A DNA stretch of 64,000 nucleotides, from the NCBI RefSeq assembly GCF_949628215.1, contig NC_134282.1, positions 7,649,223-7,713,222 on the forward strand. The letters run 5' to 3'. The first letter of the stretch is position 1. Every line of letters begins with the position of its first letter. The position numbers and the translations under genes were made by a program. Below are positions 1-13,543 of the stretch, piece by piece. Source of the DNA: Phalacrocorax aristotelis (taxonomy: Eukaryota > Chordata > Aves > Suliformes > Phalacrocoracidae). The notes under the pieces were generated by a model. The model was not told the origin of the DNA, did no database searches, and worked only from the letters and a program-made list of their open reading frames with translations.

Positions 1-3000
1 AGCCTTTTATGATATTTCTAGATATTCCATATAACAATATTTTGGGGAAGCTCAAGAATGTATCTTCTGTTCCTTTGGTAAGGGAAAGGCTAATGTACAT
101 GTTGTGTACTCAGAAGAACTTCTCTGTAAATTGATTGAAGATGCAGCCCTTCATCGGAAAGATTGGAAACTTCTGTTAAGTATAATTAGTATTATATTGT
201 ATTTTACTATGTTCCATTCCTGTAGCAGTGGATTAAAAGCAATATGCATAATGTCTTAATACACCAGGTCTGAACTACTAAAAAACTACAGATATTTTTG
301 GTCCATCATTTAGTTAACTTTAAAATCAAATTTCTCTCTACTGCAAGCCCAAAGAGGACATAAGTGGTGTAGGAGGACGTTACATGCTTCTGTTCATCTG
401 GCGTTAATTCACTTTACTGCACAAAAGGTGGTTGAAGAGAATTTTTTCTAAGAGTTTATGTGCATGTATGTTTGTTTTAACTCAGTATAAATATGGAAGC
501 ATAGCAAGAGTGGATTTGCCACTGCATTGTTTTAAATTAAGGAGAAAAAATTTTCAAAATAACTGGCATATGTAAAGGAAGGAAATACTAGTAATGTAAA
601 GTTGGAAAAAAACAATACAGATGCGTAGGAGTCATCTAACAGGGTATTAATGATTCCTCTGTCAAGGATCTGTATAGCTCAAATGAGAACACGTAGTTTG
701 TCACTGCTTGTATGCTCATACGAGAAATACAAGGGGCTGAAAATTCACTGTTTCTCTGCAGTATCAGCTGAGGAGGTGTTGGGAGCACCTTTCTCTGTTT
801 CACTGTGCTTCACAGCTTTTCAAGGCCTCACAGAAAAGCTAAGAAACTCATGGAGTTAGCCGTGTTCAGCCCACTGCCAGGTGAGAGACATTTTTACCTT
901 ATTCTTTGGTTTAAATGTAATCTTCTGACTAAGTGTTTCCGAGCAGGTGTGAATCTGTTGGGTTTCAGGCTTACTGTCTGAGCCCAGGCCATATGCCGTA
1001 GAATGCAAAGCTATTTTTGATTGTAAAAAGTGGAGCCAGGTTTAGTTACCAGTTACTCATATACTTTTTTTTTTATTGTGTCTCACAATCTCATAATCAT
1101 CCATTTGTAAAGGGGGAAGAATGGGACAGTTTTGATGTCACGAACCTCTAAGCAATGTCTTGGCGTTAGCAGCTCAGCCATCCCCTAGTGCCATCTTTTA
1201 CTGTGTGTTTGAGTCACACTAAGCTCTTCTGCTTCCACTCTCGGGAGCTTTGTCATGTTTTTTACTACGTAGAAGAGCAGTTTAAAAAAATCCATAAAGC
1301 TGCCAAGAACTAAAGGTACGATTTCTGTCATGACAGTGACTTAGTTCAGTATAAGGAAGGCATAAAACTGTGCTTAAAAATATTTGTGAGAATGCAGCTG
1401 CATAGCTACCCTGAATTATCACTACAATAAAAATGTTTTATTATGCATATTTTACAGTAGCTGCACCTGCCAGTAGTGCTGGGGAGATGTACATAAACTC
1501 AATTCTAGTGACCATTAGGCCAAATCTGTGAAAATCTAAGAACTTTAATTTGTAACCTGTAGCCAGTGAATGCATTCTGTGTCTGGATGAGATGTGGTTT
1601 GGGTTGTGATTTTTCTGACAGAGGTCAAAATGATCAAGCCTTTTTCTTGCATAGTTTGGTAATAAGCTTCCTGTTGTTGGCAGGAGAACAGGGAGTAACA
1701 AAAGCTTGTTTTAAACTGTCCTGTTTTGATCAATTCTTTTCCTTCATCTCTAATATTTTCCTTTATAGTGTCTCTCAGTAATTTCAGATGTACTGATGTC
1801 TTGTCTGTCATCCTGTTTGTCACCAGAGATGTCCCTCTTCCTTTCCCCCCCTCCCTGTGGTCTGTTGCCAGTCTGCATTAGGTTTCAAGCATCTTTCACC
1901 AGGAGTCTTGTTTGGAAAGATCTCATGCTACAGATGCTAGGCAAACAAGTCATAAATCTAAGTATATTGCTTGGCTTCTTTGTGCATCTCTCTGCTCGCT
2001 GGTAATACCTAGTAGCAGCTCGCCAATGGGTGGGTAAGCTGTGTGTACCTGAAGCCAAAGTTAGTTCTAATTTTAGGTTCTCGAGTTTACAGTGTCCCTT
2101 TAACATTTAAATGGTTGGGAGCCAAAAGAGGCTTGGGTGGTGTGCCAGCAAATGAAATGTTTGCCAAGGTCTTCTCACTGACACTGGATAAGGAATTTGA
2201 CAAAAGGTACTTAATTCACAATAGATAAAAGACTGCCACTTAACCCTGCATCTCTTTCTGAAAAACTCTTAACTGTGGACTGAGCCACAGCTTAAAGATT
2301 CTCTCCTTTATACATACAGAAGTTGCTTAAGGATTTTAAGTCATAACTGCTTAAAGATTAATTTGCACCCAGATTCTGATGAGTTTTGAATCAGAAGAAT
2401 TGAAGCATAATATCCCACTAGTTTGCCTGGGGAAGAGACGCTTGCTTTTGCAATGCAAATATATGCACGTGTGTGTACCAGATTTGGCACGGGGTATGTG
2501 TGATAGCGAGTACCAAGCAGTAGCAGGACGTACAGTGATTTATGAATAGTAACGCAGATGTAAAAGGGTTGTCTGAAGTAGTTAAGTGATGGTTAAATTT
2601 GAAGTGTACTTGCCACATGTAGTAAGCTAATAGTAAGACTAAAGAGAAAGAATACTTTTAAAGTATTTAAAAAAAAAAAAAAAGCAGCACAGCCAGCTGA
2701 TGAGATTCTGTTTCAGCAGAGAAGAGAAGTTTTGTGCTTCAAAACAGCCAACATTTTGTTCTTTCAGAAGCAAGGCTTTTACAGTGAGAAACCAAATAAG
2801 GCTTCGTGCAGCCTTTCAGCCCTGTCACTGTAGCTTCCCTGGCTAGGAATGGTGGGAAGAAATAGTTCAAACTATAAGGGAGTTTCACTCCCGCCCGCTA
2901 GTGAATTCCTGGGGGGAAGAATGGAGACAGAGAAAATGCAAGACTTGGATTTAAACTGTGGTGTCTAGTGCTCAATTTCCATTTTGGGTAATGATGAATC

Positions 3001-3739
3001 ACTTGTTTTTGGGGGTTCGATTGCCTTAGTGAGCAACATGTGCAGTAGTTCCTGTGAGCAATTGATGTATTACTGTGGTTCTAGATTATTTTATTGAAGT
3101 TCAAAGTTCTATTAAAAAAAATTTTCATTTGTCATGGGAGAAGTTGTCCAGAACTTTGTAATAACTGTCTGAAAGTTTTTTGCTCACAGAAAATGGTGAA
3201 GGAGAATGTTATGTTGCAGAAGTCAAACCTTACAGCAAAAAAGCCAGACGATTGAGGGGAAACAAATACACAGAAAAAGGTGGTTCAGATATGCAAGCAC
3301 TACTTTTTGATATCTTTTTTTTCTATAGAAAAAAAGTGTTGTATATTGATGATGAAAAGCCTACGGTTGATAACTTCACTTTTAACTGCTTTAAAAATCT
3401 GTTAGTGGTTTCTCTTAGGTAACTACAGGGGTTCCCAAATATGTTTCAGGTGGAAATTGTTCAGGAAAATAGTGTTAAGATTGTGTCAGATAACTTACCT
3501 TTGTTGTATTAAAGGACTGCTTCTGTGCCAGTTTGGGGAAATCTCAACCTGAGGAATAGCGTTGTCATTGAGATACTGCTCTGGTGGAGAGTTTTGATAG
3601 AATCAATATTATTTTAGTCTGTCTTACACTTAGAAGTAGCTTCGATATAGGGCATTACAGGGGAATGTTTTGTCATAAATCTTTCCTTAAAGCAGTTAGA
3701 CTCAGACTAGTATATAAGTTGCTCCTATTGTTTGGTTCG
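1..3739. other. Intergenic stretch, no gene recognised
   Basis: AT-rich DNA without a recognisable gene. Two weak exon-like patches exist on the plus strand. One is an open frame without ATG at 35-259. The other is a 90-bp segment at 3190-3279 between a pyrimidine-rich AG and an AG|GTGG. Neither gives a protein I recognise. There is a poly(A) run near 2668-2683. Nothing else stands out. Confidence 0.5.
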
Positions 3740-3741
3740 TT

Positions 3742-3916
3742 GGGTTTTGGCTGGGGGGAGCATCCTGTCACTGGATACCACTGAGAAGAGCCTGGCTCAG
3801 TCTCCATCACCATCTCCTATCCCGTATTGATACACATGGCTACCATCCCGCTGAGCCATCCCCTCCCCAGGCTAAACAGTCCCGGCTCTCTCAGCGGCCC
3901 CTCTGCCGGAGTGCTG
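3742..3916 (-). repeat. Old CR1 LINE fragment, 3' half of ORF2
   Basis: The segment contains degraded versions of phrases typical of the reverse complement of avian CR1: an 'actggataccactgagaag' stretch, a 'gaagagcctggctc' stretch and 'ccccaggctaaacagtcccg' followed by 'gctctctcag'. These mark the part of CR1 ORF2 just before the C-terminus of the reverse-transcriptase polyprotein, read on the minus strand. No intact frame remains. Both ends are approximate and the 3' terminus of the element is missing. It looks older than the other two CR1 copies in the window. Confidence 0.7.
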
Positions 3917-6900
3917 CAGTGACGGTGGAGGGGAGGAAGGAAATAGCGGGCCATTTCCAAACAGGGAGCATAGTTTGGGAAAACCTACACATACAAGATA
4001 GTGTTCATCCTCTCAGACCACTTTGGAAAAAAAAAAGGTCTATCTCTAGATGTATATCTCTCTGCCCCTAACCTTGGATTAGTTCCCATATCAATTCTGC
4101 ATCCTAACACATCCATCCACGGATGCTCAGTGCAGGTGTAGGAGCTGTGGGGCAGCACACCACTGGCCTTTGCTGCCCCTGTAACCCAGGCATGTTTTAT
4201 GCTCAGCCTCTTGGCCTGTCCTGGAGAGATGCTGGATCTGATCCTTCCCAGGCTGGGGTCAGCAGCAGCTCTGCTGGGCGCAGGAGGGAGGGCAGGGTTA
4301 GGCCTTCACAAACGGGCAGTACAGAGTAGCATGTGGTCCATTCTAGGATACTGCCTGCAGTCAAGTTGCTGAGAATCTGATGTGGGCAAATACTGTTAGA
4401 CAAACTCCTTTTCCTTTTTGTAACTGAAATGTGCTCAAGGTGGAGCACAAAGTGCCAGATGTGGTGTAAGGACCTTCCTAGGAATGGCCAGGTGCACTTC
4501 ACCTGAAAGGCTGCAACGTCTTGGTGAGATGCACAGGTCTCACTTTGGTCAAGAGGCATCCACAGTGGCAGGCACTTGCCTGTTCTTCTGTGCAAGTTGC
4601 CGTAGAAAAATTGAGACGTGCCTGTGATTAATGCAATAGTCCACCTGATGTCACTATTCCTTCATGTTAATGGCACCAAAAGCAGTCTGTTCAGCTGCTC
4701 TAAAGAAAAGATGGCTATAAACTCTGAAAAGCCTGTTTATGTTGATGTAGTTCCTAATACTTTCATTTAAGTTTAAAATAACACCGATCTAAGGAGAAAA
4801 ATACAACAAAAGCTGTTTTGATCGTGATGTTAAAGGACTTATTCCTGGCAATCTGCTCCTCCCGATGGCAGATTCACCTCTACTTACACCTTGCCAAGGC
4901 TGCTTATTTTAGCTGCATTCTCCCAGAACAGTTAAATATAGGGGTGAGGTTCATGTGTTGGTTTTCAGAGGGGTTTTGGGAAGGTTTGCTATAGCTCATT
5001 CCAGAACATAATCGCTTAGCAAACAATATTATTGCCTTCGGAACTTAGCAATGTTTTCTGTACTTAACCTTCATCATAAGCTTAGGATGGGAACCTGGTT
5101 AAAACACGTTAGAAACAGGAGATGAAATTTGAATATTCCACTTTATAAAATGAAACAATTATGTATGACACAAATCCATCAACTGAGAAAACGTTTCAGA
5201 TGTACCAAGCACTGAAAGGACTTGAAAGACTATTTTAAAATAGCCTGTGCTCAGTGACAGGTTTTGTAAGATAGAAGGAAACTACTTAAGCTGTAAATTA
5301 TTTGGCAGGTTGTTTGTATACTACTTAGCGTGATGAGACTTCATGCTGCATGGGCTGTAATGATTATGACTAACACCTTTGGTATCAATGTAGGTCTTTT
5401 TTAATTCATACCTTTTTGTAGGGTGGATCTGAGATATAAAGGGGTGCAATTTTTAACCCATACCTCTGCTGAAATGAATTTATGCTAATGTATGAAAGCT
5501 TGATGTATTTAAGCTCGTATGGATGCAGCAGAGGAGAAAACCCTCAAAGCTGTGGTTTGAAGCTCTAGGTTTGTTTTAGGCTTTTCCATGAGAGGTGGAT
5601 GATTATATTGAGAATAATCCAGAATTAGGTCCATTAGGAGCCCCTGAACCCCCTGAGGAGAGGACACATTCAAGCGCTTTGTGTTGTGCTGTCTAGATCT
5701 GCAGTTCCCTGATGCTCTGTGGAAGCCTCGGTCAGAGGTAGGCGTGCAGGTTCCCAACACAGCAGACACAGACTTAGTCCCAAAACAGAGAACTTGCAGA
5801 AGCTGGCACCCTGAGAAAGGAGATGCTGGAGCCAGCCTGGTGAAAGTGCTCATAGGAGTGAGCACCGATGAGAGCAGCCACACTCGGGCCACTCTTCCAG
5901 CTGGCTCTCAGAGGCAGCTGCTCCTCAGCTTTCCAGCATCTCTGGCCTTCGGTGCCCATTTCCATACCTGTGTGCTAAACTTCCCGGTCTAGCAGGTGGC
6001 TGGTATTGCCCAAGACTCAGAGCCAGCAAAAGGATGTGTACGATCCAAGTAGGATTTAAACGGAATTCTCTTCAGTCCAAATTGTGACAATGTTGAGGCA
6101 GCTGCTGTTTAACCTTGGCAGCCTCTGAACTCCATATATAGCTCGCTCGTTTACCGCAGTTTCATCCTTGCCTGAATTTGCTTTCCCAAAGCCCTGATCT
6201 TCAGCCTGGCCCAGTCCCTTGCTGCGGCTTTCCTGCTCTGTAACGAGGTCAGCCTGAGTTAAAATGCTTTGTAAAAGTGTGGGTATTCATAGTTACTCCA
6301 GGTTTTCTCTAAGTTTGATTTGACTTTTTAATCTCACTTCCTATAATATAGACATAAATCTTCTATAGGTGCCACTGACAGGTAGTGTACAGTAAGAAAC
6401 TTACAGCGCTGTATTACCTGCCCACACACTAGGTCAGTAATAACTGATGCAGTTGAGCTCATACACAATTCCCTGCACTCCAATAGGATGTGAAATACAT
6501 ACAAGATTATTTAATCTCAAAACCAATTTTTTTAAATGTAGGTTTCTAATGTAAAAAAAAAAAATCAAAAGTCAAGTTCAAGTGTTAATGGCCTTTAATG
6601 CATCACTTCCTTATGCAAAGAAATTAGCCATGCATATTAGTGAAAGTAGCCCTAGATATCGTCAGATAAGTTTTCCAAATGGAAAAGGTTCTTACAGGAT
6701 ATGAACACTTGAGGGGGTTTGTTGGGGTTTTATTTGAACTTCACCAGCTTTCTAAAAAATACAGGTGCTTCTCAACAGCATATTTTAATTTGCTGGGTGA
6801 CACTATAGCCTCCACATGCAACATGCAGTGGGAAGCAACAAAAAGGTTTCATTTGTCTCTAATCAAGCGTGTGCTCCTCCAAACTAGAGCTGAGGGAAGA

Positions 6901-7959
6901 GCCAGGACCCACCTACAGCCTGGGGCGATGCTCTGACTGCAGGCTGGGTGTTGTTTTGTACCTGATGCGCTCCTTGGGCTCCCCTTCCCATCCCAAATGC
7001 GCCTGCTGCCCCGAGGGATGGGAGAGGACTTGCGAAGTGACAGTCCTTGTGCACCATGTGCACTGGGTGTTATAATCAGGCTCCTCAGTGACATACTAAC
7101 AGGCATTTAAGATTTATAGATAGGAAGCTACGCACCGATTATAAGGTGGGGAGGTAACAAGTTGGTGCAGCCCTTTTGCCTGCAGTGTCTTAGAAGGTGA
7201 GAACTTTGACTACAAATTCTTCCTATAACTGGCAAAGCCATCACATCTCTCCCTTTAGGTGGATGCCTGGTGGCCTGAACCCCAAGCTGTTAAATGAGAT
7301 GGATCACAAATTCACCTACTGAACGTGTTGTGGGTGGTTTTTGTGGTGATTACGAATTTATTTGAGCAAGGTCAGAAATCACATGAATGCTCAAGCACCT
7401 ACAGACTCATCTTCTATTTTCCTGCCTGACATATCCTTAAAGAGGAGCACTGTCAGTAGGAAAGTTGTGGAGAGCCTCATTCTGGCACGTCTTGTGTAGG
7501 AAGTTGTAGTGATGGATACAGGTTCAAAGCATGTCAAACGGAGACAGTATTTGAGTCCTTTCTGTCATGCGTGAACGCCACAGCCATTAGGCTACTGGAT
7601 TTCTCTCTTCCTTTTAAGGCAGCCACATACCATCCTCAGCTGGCTACGCAAACCCAGCTGGCAAACAGAGCCTGTAAACTCATGTGCGATAAGCAGGAGG
7701 TAAACCCTTAACTGCTCAGCTGCCACCCTCTGTTCAGTTAGGTACCTGGAATAATTTTCTGGTAAACTTAAGAAGCCCCAGTGCCTCTACTTTTAATCAG
7801 CAGATAAATAGTGGAAAACCTGTATTAGAGGATTATGGACCATGTGTTAAGTATCTAAGCTGAAATGGGCAATTTACTTTTATGCATTTTCTATAGCCTT
7901 CAAGCCAAACCAGGAATAATCCCATTATATATAAAGTGTTAACTCTTGCCTTTGTAGAA
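3917..7959. other. Intergenic stretch, no gene recognised
   Basis: No supported gene. The frames at 4203-4595 (minus) and 5509-5992 (both strands) have no recognisable domain and overlap each other on opposite strands, as chance frames in a moderately GC-rich patch do. No tandem array or other repeat was recognised. Confidence 0.5.
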
Positions 7960-8498
7960 ATAGAATTATTAAGGTTGGAAAAGACCTCTAGGGTCATCAA
8001 GTCCAACCACCAACCCAAGACCACCATGACTCCTAAACCATGTCCTGAAGTGCCATGGCTACGTGTTTTTTGAACACCTCCAGGGATGGTGACTCCCCCA
8101 CCTCTCTGGGCAGCCTGTTCCAATGCCTGACCACTGTTTCAGTCAAGTGATATTTCCTAATATCCAATCTAAACCTCCACTGGTGTAGCTTGAGTCCGTT
8201 TCCTCTTGTCCTATCACTAGTGAGTTGGGAGAAGAGACCAACACTGACCTCACTACAGCCTCCTTTCAGGCAGTTGTAGAGAGCGATAAGGTCTTCCCCG
8301 CAGCCTCCTCTTCTCCAGGCTAAACCCCCCCCAGCTCTCTCAGCTGCTCCCCAGCACACTTGTTCTCCAGACCCTTCCCCAGCTCTGTTGCCCTTCTCTG
8401 GACACGCTCCAGCACCTCAATGTCCTTGTACCAAGGGGCCCAAAACTGAGCCCAGCATTCAAGGTGGTGCCTCACCAGTGCTGAGTACAGGGGCATCC
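7960..8498 (-). repeat. CR1 LINE, 5'-truncated, with 3' terminus
   Basis: This is a minus-strand CR1 copy of about 540 bp. Its 3' end is at the low-coordinate side, where the plus strand reads 'ttaaggttggaaaagacct' followed by 'gtccaacc', the reverse complement of the standard CR1 tail. The minus-strand translation shows the ORF2 C-terminus, including [45 protein letters not shown] and [17 protein letters not shown], which is the conserved end of the CR1 reverse-transcriptase polyprotein. The 5' truncation falls near 8498 after 'cagtgctgagtacagggg'. The frame is fairly well kept over about 100 codons, so this is a younger insertion than the fragment near 3.8 kb. It is non-autonomous and dead on arrival because the polymerase core is absent. 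Confidence 0.95.
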
Positions 8499-10657
8499 TT
8501 TTGAAGTACTAGGTTATTTGTTAATGGGGTTTTTTTTCTTACACATTCTGTACAAACAAAACCAAATTCTAAGTTAGCTGTATAAGAAGGGACAACATTT
8601 TAGAGTCTTGCAGTTGTGAGATCCATGAGGACCCTCTCAGCACCCTCAGCTGTGCTTCTCATTCCAGTTCCTCGGACAGGGCAGGCAGTTCAGACAGGGA
8701 GATGTGAAAGTCAGCAAGGTGAGTGAGAAGCTACAGGTGCTGCAGAGAGGAACAGAGGCAAAGTCCTGGCCTCCTCAGGGAAGCATTAGCAGGCAAATGT
8801 TCACACTTTGAAATTCTTACCTTTGTCCCTCTGAAAAAAAAGTAGAAAAGTGTTTATGTAAATACTGTTCTATATAGTATTTACACTGTGTACTGGAAAC
8901 ATCACCAATACAGGAAGAAGTAATTTTCTGCAACAAAGACAACTGTAACTAAGCTGTTGCGTGAAGTAGTTTCAGCTGAGCAGGAAAGTTAGGCAGAAAG
9001 TTTCCGCCAAGCAGGACTGAGTAATTTAAGGTCAGCTTTGTAATAGGAAACATCTGCTGTAAACTCAACGTTGTTCGGGACAAATATATGCAAGATGAAA
9101 AGGAATATGTTCTGCAGGATGCAGAGACTATTAAGTACTGACAGGTTCATCTTAGAAACAGGATTTTCAAGTCAGATAAGGAATAGCTAAGATAAGAAAT
9201 TACGCTCGGATGTAAATAGTAGCATAGACAAAATGCACATGTTGCAGTAGCGAAACAATACAAGTAACAAGGAGCATGAACTTATCTTGGGTCTCTAAAA
9301 ACTGTTAAGAAGTAATCAGTAGCAGAGGGGATAAAGTTCTGCGTGAACCAGATAATCTTCATTGCCTTTAGGAAGTTTAAACTATTTGGATCAGTAAAAT
9401 ACAGGTTCTAGTTTAATGAGAGGGAAGCTGTAAAAGTCCTACAATAATAAACCTTCATAATGAGGACTCTGAAACTACCATTATGTATAATAGCTGTAAA
9501 GATCAAACGGTTCATAGTGAACAGCGTGAGCAGTTTTATTCTTGCAGATGTTATTATTTTGCTCTTTAGTTTCAACTCTTGCTGAACCAGCATCGATAAG
9601 TTGTACAATTTAAATATGAGACTCCTTTTAAAAAGTCAGTGAAACAGACTTGATCTGAATGGTGCTCCACATCACCCTCACCTTCCTTTTTAACGTATAG
9701 CACCCCAGTGACATAAGCTTCCTCTGTACAAGCGCGTGGTCAGATCTATTCACAAAGGTGTGGAGCAGAAATGATGCTGGAGTACCAGACTGATCGTATG
9801 TCAGAAACAAACTTTGTCAAATTAAGACTGCATGTTTAAGTCCACGTTTGCAAATACTCAAATGAATTTCATTATTGACAGAAAGTCACTAAGCAGCACA
9901 TAATGCGTATGCAAGCATACACTGGTCAACAGGCCTAGGAGAGAGCAACAAGCACCTCTTGTTCATCCATCTGATAGTAACACCCTGCTAACAGCAGCTG
10001 CAACCATCCATCTCTTCTCCCATGCACGCACGCCCAAACACTCGGCCTACGCGGACAGTGGAAAACAGGCTTGTGGAATTAGTAGCTATCTAGTGTGCCA
10101 GGCATTTGCGTTAAGGATTTGATACTCTGTTGTTGAGCAAGCAGATCCTCTGACAACATTTAGGAGACTAACCAGCCATCCTGGTGTCGAACAAACAACC
10201 TCCTACTCACGTAGACTCTGTCTGTATGAGGGTCTCTGTGCAAAAACTGACCACAGATGGCTGGCTTGTCTATGCGAGAAAGTTTGAAAGACTTTGCTTG
10301 TCCTTGGTTGCACAAGAAGCTTGGGCAAGGTGGGATGGAAATGCTACCGGTGCTAGCAAGATGTCATGGGGAACTGAACTTGGTGCAGGTGTCCTCAGAG
10401 AAGGGTGCGTGGGCAGGAATCGCAGGGAATATTCCATTTCGTATTCCTCTTGAAATACTTTCTGCTTCAGCCATGCATTAATATATCTATATTTGCAACA
10501 CTTATCATCAGGTTTGAAAAACAAATGTGGCCACTCAGTGCAGATGGCCAAGCCAGTACAAACTCTGCGGATTGAAAAAAATCTTGTAAAAAACTGAAAC
10601 AGACCGTCTCTACTCCACAGCAGATAGCATCTGTTCTCACAGCTGGGATAAATGTAT
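8499..10657. other. Intergenic stretch, no gene recognised
   Basis: AT-rich sequence with no ORF, RNA gene or repeat that I can identify. Confidence 0.45.
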
Positions 10658-11769
10658 CAAGTTGTGGTGGGTTGACCTGGTCGCCAGGTGCCCACCAAAG
10701 CTGCTCCATCATTCCCCTCCTCAGCTGGGCAGGGGAGAGAAAATATAATGAAAGGCTCGTGGGTTGAGATAAGGACAGGGAGAGATCACTCAGCAGTTAC
10801 CGTCCCAGGCAGAACAGACTCGACTTGGGGAAATTGGCTTAATTTATTACCAATCAAATCAGAGTAGGGTAATGAGAAACAAAACCAAATCTTAAAACAC
10901 CTTCCCCCCACCTCTCCCTTCTTCCCAGGTTCAACTTCACTCCTGATTTTCTCCACCTCCTCCCCTCCAGCAGCACAGGGGGATGGGGAATGGGGGTTGT
11001 GGTCAGTTCATCACACCTCGTCTCTGCTGCTCCTTCCTCCCCAGGAGAAGGACTCCTCACACTCCTCCCCTGCTCCAGCGTGGGGTCCCTCCCACGGGAG
11101 ACAGGCCTCCATGAGCTGCTCCAACGTGGGCCCTTTGCATGGGCTGCAGTTCTTCACAAACTGCCCCAGCGTGGGTCCCTTCCCCGGGGTGCCGCCCGCC
11201 AGGAACAGGCTGCTCCAGCGCGGGTCCCCCACAGGGCCACAGGTCCTGCCAGCAAACCTGCTTGGGCGTGGGCTCCTCTCTCCACGGGCCCACAGGCCCT
11301 GCCAGGAGCCTGCTCTGGTGTGGGCTTCCCACAGGGTCACAGCCTCCTTCGGGCACCCACCTGCTCTGGTGTGGGGTCCTCCATGGGCTGTAGGTGGGTA
11401 TCTGCTCCGCCACTAACCTCCACGGGCTGCAGGGGCACAGCCTGCCTCACCATGGTCTTCCCCAGGGGCTGCAGGGGAATCTCTGCTCCAGCACCTGGAG
11501 CACCTCCTCCCCTCCTTCTTCACTGACCTTGGTGTCTGCAGGGCTGTTCCTCTCACACCTTCTCACTCCTCTCTCTGGCTGCAATTGTGCAGTTTCTGTT
11601 TTGTTCCCCCCTTCTTAACTATGTTACCCCAGAGGTGGTGGGTCTGTCTTGGGGCCGGTTGGCACTGGCTGTGTTGGACATGGCGGAAGCTTCTGGCAGC
11701 TTCTCACAGAAGCCACCCCGGTAGCCCCCCTGCTATCACAGCCTTGCCACGCAAACCCAATACACAAGT
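10658..11769 (-). mobile_element. Solo LTR of an avian endogenous retrovirus (ERVL-like), with 5-bp TSD
   Basis: A 1.1 kb fossil LTR occupies 10663-11764. On the plus strand it begins TGTGGTGGGTTGACC and ends CCCAATACA. The pentamer CAAGT flanks it on both sides (10658-10662 and 11765-11769), which marks an intact insertion boundary. The sequence is of a type very common in bird genomes. I read its own polarity as the minus strand, because a polyadenylation hexamer lies on that strand at 10843-10848, close to what would be its 3' end. A 5-bp duplication fits class III (ERVL-type) elements. No internal gag-pol region or second LTR is present, so it is a solo LTR formed by LTR-LTR recombination. 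Its age cannot be taken from LTR divergence. The family assignment is from memory, not a search. Confidence 0.88.
11071..11400. repeat. Degenerate tandem repeat inside the solo LTR
   Basis: About six or seven imperfect units of roughly 45-52 bp recur, each opening with a variant of CTGCTCCAGCGTGGGTCCC and followed by a CACGGG/CAGGG and CTGCCAG-type tail. The array is part of the LTR family's own structure rather than an independent satellite. It accounts for the long GC-rich frames on both strands here. Confidence 0.75.
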
Positions 11770-13540
11770 GCATGGCTAGTCTGATAGATACCAAATTATA
11801 CCAGTGCCTGACCCTGATCAAATTTACATTGCCAGGTGAGCATGCAGAGGCCCGACATTTGCAAATCTGGAGCCATGGCCTTATTCTATCAGTTCAACAC
11901 CTCAGGCTGCTGGTCAGAGCACAGCTTCCAGTAGGGAACCTGCCCAAGCAGGTTAGCATTTCGAAACTGAAATTGCAAGGTAGAGTTTGTGTGTAATATT
12001 TTAAATCTTACTCTGTAGATAAGAGCCTTGGGGACATGCAGGGAAAAGATTGTAATGCGTAAAATAAATCAAGAAGTGCCAGTTGGTCAGCTGCCACTTG
12101 GATCTTTGTTTCCTTCGTTGCTCTTTGGTGCTTTCCTAGCTCTCGCCGATTCACGCAGCTGAGCTGGGATGTTTGCTGCTGCGGAACAGCACGACGAGCT
12201 GAAACGGCATTGCTGTCACTAGCAGACACCCAGGAGCTGGTCCCTGCCGAAGGACTGCTGCGTGCAAACAGGGCAGCTCCACAGACACGATCCTGCGCCG
12301 GCTGTTGCAAAAGAGGCACCAGGCACTTCAAGGAACCACAACAAACACCAAGTGGGTTTGCGCTGGAGAGACTGGGAAAGGGTGGCAATAAACAAAAACA
12401 CGCCCAGGGTAAAAGTTCCTGCTTCTCCAGCCTGATGTCAGATTCCTTAATGTCGAAAAATACTTTGGTTGTATATGTATAGTCTTCTGCTGTTATTTAG
12501 TGTAAACATATTTATGTCGGCTTGCTTGTCCACTGAGCTTTCTTCGCAGGCGTACAATGCAATACGTGCACAGCTCTCCGGCACATATAACGTCAAGTAC
12601 TGCATTTACTTACCTGCATCATAGACTGACAGTTTTGAAACAAAATTATTGTCCTCATAAATATTTTAATAATTGACATAACAAAAGCACTACATTTCCC
12701 TCTTCTGTCCCTAAATATCAATAAATGCAATACACATACTGAGCATGAAAGCTGCTAGGTGCAAATGCAAGGTATTTACTACTTTAGCTATTATATTACT
12801 TTAATGAAACATAGAATTGGATTCTAATCTGAAAACATTAAATAGAAGCTTTTTTTTTTACAAACTTAGAGATTACTTTGGTACTGTCGAAAGAGCTGTA
12901 AGTTTAAGCTCAGCTGCCCTCATTTTCCCAAACTATTTTCATATCCTATCTTATATTCCTCTAATTATAAATTGGGAAAGTAACTGGATCTCATGTTATG
13001 ATGACAAGTAACATAATTAGTGTCTTCACTGTGTTCTATTTGGTCTATGACCAAATCTCATTTCCCAAGTCATTTGACTGCCACTTACTAATAACATCCT
13101 GTTGTCTTGAAGGAGAGGATATTCTAGGAGCATCTCTACGCTGGAACGATGTAGAACTCACTTCAGTGTGGGTGGGAGCAAAGTTGCATTTGTTACCCTG
13201 TCTGCGCCCTGCTACTACTCTGATCTTCTCCTGGATGACAGAGAGCGCCAATTCTAGCTGCCAACATAATTGTCTTGCTCCTTCATCCCTGGCCAGCTCC
13301 AGTCAGTGTCCGCTGTCGCAAGCCAGCAGCGCAGGCACCTTGCGTTTCTAAGGCTGAAGCTCAAAAAAACACGGCCTTTGACACAAAGCCAATTACAGGG
13401 TGTCCAGCATGTTAGTTACGAAGTCTGCAGTCTCAAGAGTTCATGTTTCAGACACTACTAAACATGCAGAGTATGGAAGGAGGTAAAGGAAGGGGAATAG
13501 GAGTTCAGGACAAAAGGACAGACATTGTATTTTAGGTAGG
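11770..13540. other. Intergenic stretch downstream of SPTSSB
   Basis: No gene recognised. A moderately GC-rich island-like patch at about 12110-12390 has frames on both strands but no recognisable protein. The stretch ends where the putative SPTSSB polyadenylation region begins. Confidence 0.45.
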
Positions 13541-13543
13541 GTT

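Noticed and set aside
3190-3279. 90-nt exon-like segment with AG and GT borders and a charged peptide
   Set aside because: The donor AAAAAG|GTGGTT is weak, no partner exon is evident, and the peptide is not recognised.
4203-4595. 130-codon minus-strand frame
   Set aside because: No recognisable domain, no splice or promoter context, and plus-strand frames overlap it.
10990-11526. 178-codon and other frames on both strands
   Set aside because: They lie in the tandem-repeat part of the solo LTR, and repetition keeps the frames open. Not genes.
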